From the NCBI GenBank assembly GCA_026708055.1, contig JAPOVS010000085.1, positions 1 to 33,477 of the forward strand: a stretch of DNA of 33,477 nucleotides. Reading direction: 5' to 3'. The notes under the pieces were generated by a model. It was not told where the DNA came from, ran no database searches, and was given only the letters and a program-made list of their open reading frames with translations. This document shows positions 30,407 to 33,477 of the stretch, in pieces; within the stretch, counting starts at the first letter, position 1, and each line of letters starts with the position of its first letter. Origin of the DNA: a bacterium. GTDB lineage: Bacteria > Actinomycetota > Acidimicrobiia > Acidimicrobiales > CATQHL01. Made by a program: the position numbers and the translations under genes.

Positions 30407-31306
30407 ATGAAGCCAGCCCGTTTCGCGTACACCGCACCGGAGACCGTCGACGGGGTCCTCGACGCCCTCGAGCAGTTCGGCGACGAGGCCAAGGTGCTCG
30501 CCGGGGGGCAGAGCCTGGTGCCGATGATGAACTTCCGCCTCGCCCGTCCCGAAGTGATCGTGGACATCGGGAAGGTCGGCGGCCTGGACGACATGTCGCT
30601 GGCGAACGGCACGCTCACGGTCGGGGCGCGGGTGGTCCACGCCCGGCTGGAGGCGCCAGGGGTCAGCACGCCTGCAGGGCAAAGCGAACCCCTCGGAGGT
30701 GTTCTCGGGTCGCTGCTGCCGGCGGTCGCTCGCTTCGTGGGCCACCTGCCGATCAGAGTTCGGGGGACGTTCGGGGGGTCCATCGCACACGCTGACCCTG
30801 CCGCCGAATGGTGCATCCTGGCGCGCACACTCGACGCCAAGATGGTGGCGCTGCGCAAGGGCGGCCGGCGGACCATCGGTGCCGGGGAGTTCTTCGAGAC
30901 GGTCTTCACCACCGCCCTGGAGCCGGAGGAACTGCTCGTGGCCGTGCACCTGCCGGCCCTCGGCGACGACTGGCGCACCGGGTTCTGCGAGTTCAGCCGG
31001 CGCGCCGGCGACTTCGCTGTCGTGGCCGCCATGTCGGCACTCCGTCTGGATCCTGTGACGGGTCAGGTGGCCGAGGCCCGCATCGGTGTCGGCGGGGTGG
31101 CCGGCGTGCCGGTGCGCCTGCCCGCTGCCGAGTCGACCCTCGTGGGCGAGACGCCGAGCGGGGACCTGTTCGCCGCCGCCGCCGCGGTCGCCGCCGGTGA
31201 GGTGGACCCGGTGGGGGATCTGCACGGTTCCGCCGCCTACCGGCGGGACCTGGTGCGCGCCATGGTGGCCCGGGCGCTGGCGCAGGGCGCCGGCTCGCTC
31301 CGCTAG
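30407..31306 (+). CDS. Molybdenum hydroxylase FAD-binding subunit (CoxM-like)
   Basis: A 299-residue medium subunit. FAD-binding motifs AGGQSLVPMM (33-42) and GTFGGSIAHADPAAEW (about 123-138) are both present, as is the CO_deh_flav_C region at the end (GVGGVAGVPVRLPAAE). It passes electrons from the 2Fe-2S subunit to an acceptor. It is followed by a large subunit gene, so the two form part of one enzyme. The 2Fe-2S (CoxS-type) gene is not between them and may lie beyond the right edge. No clear ribosome site precedes the ATG. Confidence 0.9.
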   Translation: MKPARFAYTAPETVDGVLDALEQFGDEAKVLAGGQSLVPMMNFRLARPEVIVDIGKVGGLDDMSLANGTLTVGARVVHARLEAPGVSTPAGQSEPLGGVLGSLLPAVARFVGHLPIRVRGTFGGSIAHADPAAEWCILARTLDAKMVALRKGGRRTIGAGEFFETVFTTALEPEELLVAVHLPALGDDWRTGFCEFSRRAGDFAVVAAMSALRLDPVTGQVAEARIGVGGVAGVPVRLPAAESTLVGETPSGDLFAAAAAVAAGEVDPVGDLHGSAAYRRDLVRAMVARALAQGAGSLR

Positions 31307-31340
31307 CAGACTGCTGAGCAGTGCGGCGCCTCCCCGAACG

Positions 31341-31410
31341 TCGTTGCGGCGATTGTCGGGTTGCCGGTCGCCGTTCCGGCGATGGCCGGGTTGCCAGTCG
31401 TCATTTCGGC
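31341..31410. repeat. Degenerate 30-base tandem repeat
   Basis: Units at 31341-31370 and 31371-31400, with a partial third at 31401-31410, follow a 30-base period and share a CGGCGAT-G-CGGGTTGCC core. Their sequence resembles half of the REP-like palindrome just downstream (31454), so this spacer may be a decayed cluster of it. Confidence 0.6.
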
Positions 31411-31453
31411 GGGTCAGACCCACCACCCGCCGGGGACACCGCACAGTATGAAC

Positions 31454-31479
31454 GTCATTCCGGCGAAGGCCGGAATCCA
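31454..31479. repeat. Dispersed REP-like palindrome, copy 2
   Basis: One base different from the element at 5316-5341, 26 kb away, with the same ATTCCGGC/GCCGGAAT arms. It sits in the 244-base spacer between the FAD subunit and large subunit genes. Confidence 0.7.
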
Positions 31480-31550
31480 TCGTGCAGCGCCCAACTCTGC
31501 GTCAGCGGCGGCTTGCTTCGCACACGCCCGGTCGTCCGAGGGGTCGCGCC

Positions 31551-33477
31551 GTGAGCTGGGTCGGCCGCTCCATCCGCAGGGTCGAGGATCCGACCCTGCT
31601 GCGCGGCGCGGGCATGTTCGTCGGCGACATCGGTGGTGCCGCCGCGGTGCGTTTCGTACGGAGCCCGGTGGCGAGCGGTCTCGTCCGGGCGGTTCGCGGC
31701 CCGGCGTACACGATCGCAGACCTCGATGCGGACGGCGTCGGGGACATCGAAGCCGTCCTGCACCGGCCCGACTACGTGCGGCTCGCCCAACCGCTGCTCG
31801 CCCGGGAGCGGGTGCGGTACGTGGGTGAACCGGTTGCGGTGGTCGTCGGCGCCACCGCTGCGGAGGCCGAGGATCTGGCCGAGCAGGTGGAACTGGACAT
31901 CGAACCGCTCCCGGCGGCGGTGGGCCTCGAGGCCGCCCTGGCTCCCGGTGCCCCGCTGGTTCATCCCGACGAATCGGAATCCAACGTGATGGTGGCCGGC
32001 GAGATGGCCACGCCCGAACTGGCCGAGGCCCTGGAGCGCGCCCACGCCATCGTCGAGTTGGAGATCACCTCCGGGCGCCAGGCGGCGCTGCCCCTGGAGG
32101 CGCGCGGCTCGCACGCCGTCACCGAGAGGTTCGGTGGCCGCACAACGCTGCACGCCTCGATCCAGGCGCCGCACATGATTCGGACCGTCATCTGCGACCT
32201 GCTGGGCATGCCCGAGGCCGACCTCCGGGTCGTGGCGCCGGACGTGGGCGGTGCCTTCGGCCAGAAGCTGCCGCTCGCCCGGGAGGACGCCATCGTGGTC
32301 TGGCTCTCACGACGCTTGGGGCGCCCAGTGGCCTGGATCGAGGACCGCAGCGAGAACCTCATGGCCTCGTGGCACAGCCGCGAGCAGCGCTACCGGCTGC
32401 GGGCCGGGTTCGACGAGACGGCCCACCTCGAGGCGCTGCAGGCCGACGTGGCGGCCAACGTGGGCGCGTGGCCGTGCTACCCCATCACCTGGGGAGTCGA
32501 GCCGCTCATGGCGCTGGCGGAGCTACCGGGTCCCTACACGCCGGAGCACTACGGCGCGCGCTCACGAGGCGTGGCCTCGCACACCTGCCCCATGTCCCCC
32601 TACCGGGGCGTGTCGCGACCCGTGATCACCCTGGCGCTGGAGCGGCTCATGGACGTCGCCGCGGCGCGTTTCGGCATCGACCCGGTGGAGATCCGCCGAC
32701 GTAACCTGCAGAGCGACTTCCCGCACATCTCGCCGACCGGCCTGCGCCACGACGAGGGCACTTATCGCGAGGCCATGGAGCTGGCGGTCGGCCGCGTCGA
32801 CCTGGGAGCGTTCCGCGCCCGCCAGCACGCCGCCCGCGCCGCCGGGGGACCCCAGCCGGGGATCGGGATCTGCACCTTCAGCGAGCGCACCGGGTACGGA
32901 ACGCCGGCGTTCGCGGCCCGCGCGATGGGGGTGACGCCGGGCTTCGAGAACGTGGAGATGTCCATGGACCCGTCGGGCTACGTGACGCTGGGCATCGGCG
33001 CCTCGCCGCACGGCCAGGGCCTGGAGACCGCACTGTCGCAGATCGTGGCCGACGAGTTGGGCACCGATCCGGGGCGCGTGCGGGTTGTGGCCAGCGACAC
33101 CGACCGCACGCCGTACGGGTGGGGGTCCTTCGCCAGCCGCGCCATGGTGCTGGCCGGCGGGGCGACGTATCTGGCGGCACAGAAGCTGGCCGCGCAACTC
33201 GGCTCGCTTGCCGCGGAGGTGCTCGAGGCGGCGGCCGACGACATCGTCCTGGCCGACGGGCGCGCCACGGTCGCCGGCACCTCGGTGGGCGTGGAGATCG
33301 CCGAGTTGGCGAGGATCGCCCACCATCACACGCAGCGACTGCCGGCCGGCGCGACGGGAGGCCTCTCGGCACAGGCGGGGTACGACCCGGCGGGCACGTT
33401 CTCCAACGCCTGCCACGTGGCGGAGGTGGAGGTGGATCCGGAGACCGGCGGCGTGTCGATGCGGCGCTTCGTCGTGG
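31551..33477 (+). CDS. Molybdenum hydroxylase large subunit, second copy (partial)
   Basis: The frame from GTG 31551 is open to the right edge (642 codons so far), so the C-terminus with the catalytic GxGE glutamate is missing. Visible landmarks are VGRSIRRVEDPTLLRGAGMF at the start, RYVGEPVAVVVGAT, VAPDVGGAFGQK, the Mo-site loop SPYRGVSRPV, EIRRRNL and GASPHGQGLETALSQI. It differs clearly from the other large subunit (SPYRGVSRP versus ALRGAGRPE), so the two enzymes probably have different substrates. It pairs with the FAD subunit just upstream. A weak GAGGGG precedes the GTG. Confidence 0.87.
   Translation, partial: MSWVGRSIRRVEDPTLLRGAGMFVGDIGGAAAVRFVRSPVASGLVRAVRGPAYTIADLDADGVGDIEAVLHRPDYVRLAQPLLARERVRYVGEPVAVVVGATAAEAEDLAEQVELDIEPLPAAVGLEAALAPGAPLVHPDESESNVMVAGEMATPELAEALERAHAIVELEITSGRQAALPLEARGSHAVTERFGGRTTLHASIQAPHMIRTVICDLLGMPEADLRVVAPDVGGAFGQKLPLAREDAIVVWLSRRLGRPVAWIEDRSENLMASWHSREQRYRLRAGFDETAHLEALQADVAANVGAWPCYPITWGVEPLMALAELPGPYTPEHYGARSRGVASHTCPMSPYRGVSRPVITLALERLMDVAAARFGIDPVEIRRRNLQSDFPHISPTGLRHDEGTYREAMELAVGRVDLGAFRARQHAARAAGGPQPGIGICTFSERTGYGTPAFAARAMGVTPGFENVEMSMDPSGYVTLGIGASPHGQGLETALSQIVADELGTDPGRVRVVASDTDRTPYGWGSFASRAMVLAGGATYLAAQKLAAQLGSLAAEVLEAAADDIVLADGRATVAGTSVGVEIAELARIAHHHTQRLPAGATGGLSAQAGYDPAGTFSNACHVAEVEVDPETGGVSMRRFVV

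Noticed and set aside
1-33477. CRISPR arrays, tRNA or rRNA genes, insertion sequence transposases
   Set aside because: No regularly spaced direct repeats, cloverleaf-like segments or transposase motifs were recognised by eye; small tRNAs could be missed without a covariance search.

Overview
This is a GC-rich bacterial window with actinobacterial character. SUR2-type lipoprotein transport genes, Mo hydroxylases of the CoxL/CoxM type and several apparently leaderless genes with a TANNNT box 6-7 bases before the start codon suggest an actinobacterium, possibly of the Acidimicrobiia. That placement is inference from style; no rRNA or tRNA gene was seen. The window is dense and all its large genes look intact.

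Layout. (1) 1-3381: a carboxymuconolactone decarboxylase-like gene (cut by the left edge) and a barbiturase/cyanuric-acid-type ring-opening amidohydrolase on the minus strand, divergent from a protein made of three RidA domains. (2) 3.4-9.5 kb: an accessory island of compact toxin-antitoxin or defence modules: hipBA, a DUF6036-type nucleotidyltransferase pair, a stand-alone HsdR-N-like PD-(D/E)XK protein, a vapBC pair and an MNT/HEPN pair. (3) 9.6-10.6 kb: a glutaredoxin-like gene with an in-frame UGA exactly at the first active-site position, followed by a strong stem-loop (a likely selenoprotein), and a cupin_5 protein. (4) 16.9-10.8 kb, minus strand: a branched-chain-amino-acid-type (HAAT) ABC transporter livKHMGF whose last gene is a Rieske oxygenase. 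(5) 26.7-17.0 kb, minus strand: a nucleoside-type BMP ABC transporter (two permeases, lipoprotein, ATPase) in which an isochorismatase-fold amidohydrolase, a second triple-RidA protein and a molybdenum hydroxylase large subunit lie between the transporter genes. (6) 27.0-33.5 kb, plus strand: an XRE-cupin regulator, an SDR dehydrogenase, two tandem small cupins, a nitrilase-superfamily amidohydrolase, a CoxM-type FAD subunit and a second Mo hydroxylase large subunit cut by the right edge.

How the genes may work together. Regions 1, 5 and 6 look like one catabolic unit for a nitrogen heterocycle: uptake by the BMP transporter, ring hydroxylation by Mo hydroxylases, ring opening by the barbiturase-like enzyme, then amide or ureido hydrolysis by the isochorismatase-fold and nitrilase-fold enzymes, with RidA proteins removing reactive enamine or imine intermediates. 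Oxidative pyrimidine breakdown (uracil or thymine to barbiturate to ureidomalonate) is the nearest described pathway, but the exact substrate is not fixed by the sequence. The HAAT transporter plus Rieske oxygenase could feed a related or N-alkylated substrate. Regulation probably runs through the XRE-cupin regulator between the two large gene blocks.

Non-coding signals worth noting are the SECIS-like hairpin, a palindromic operator on the hipBA promoter, paired TATACGTATA boxes upstream of vapBC, a 17-base palindrome near the livK promoter, strong hairpins after both transporter-lipoprotein genes, and a dispersed REP-like palindrome present at 5.3 and 31.5 kb.
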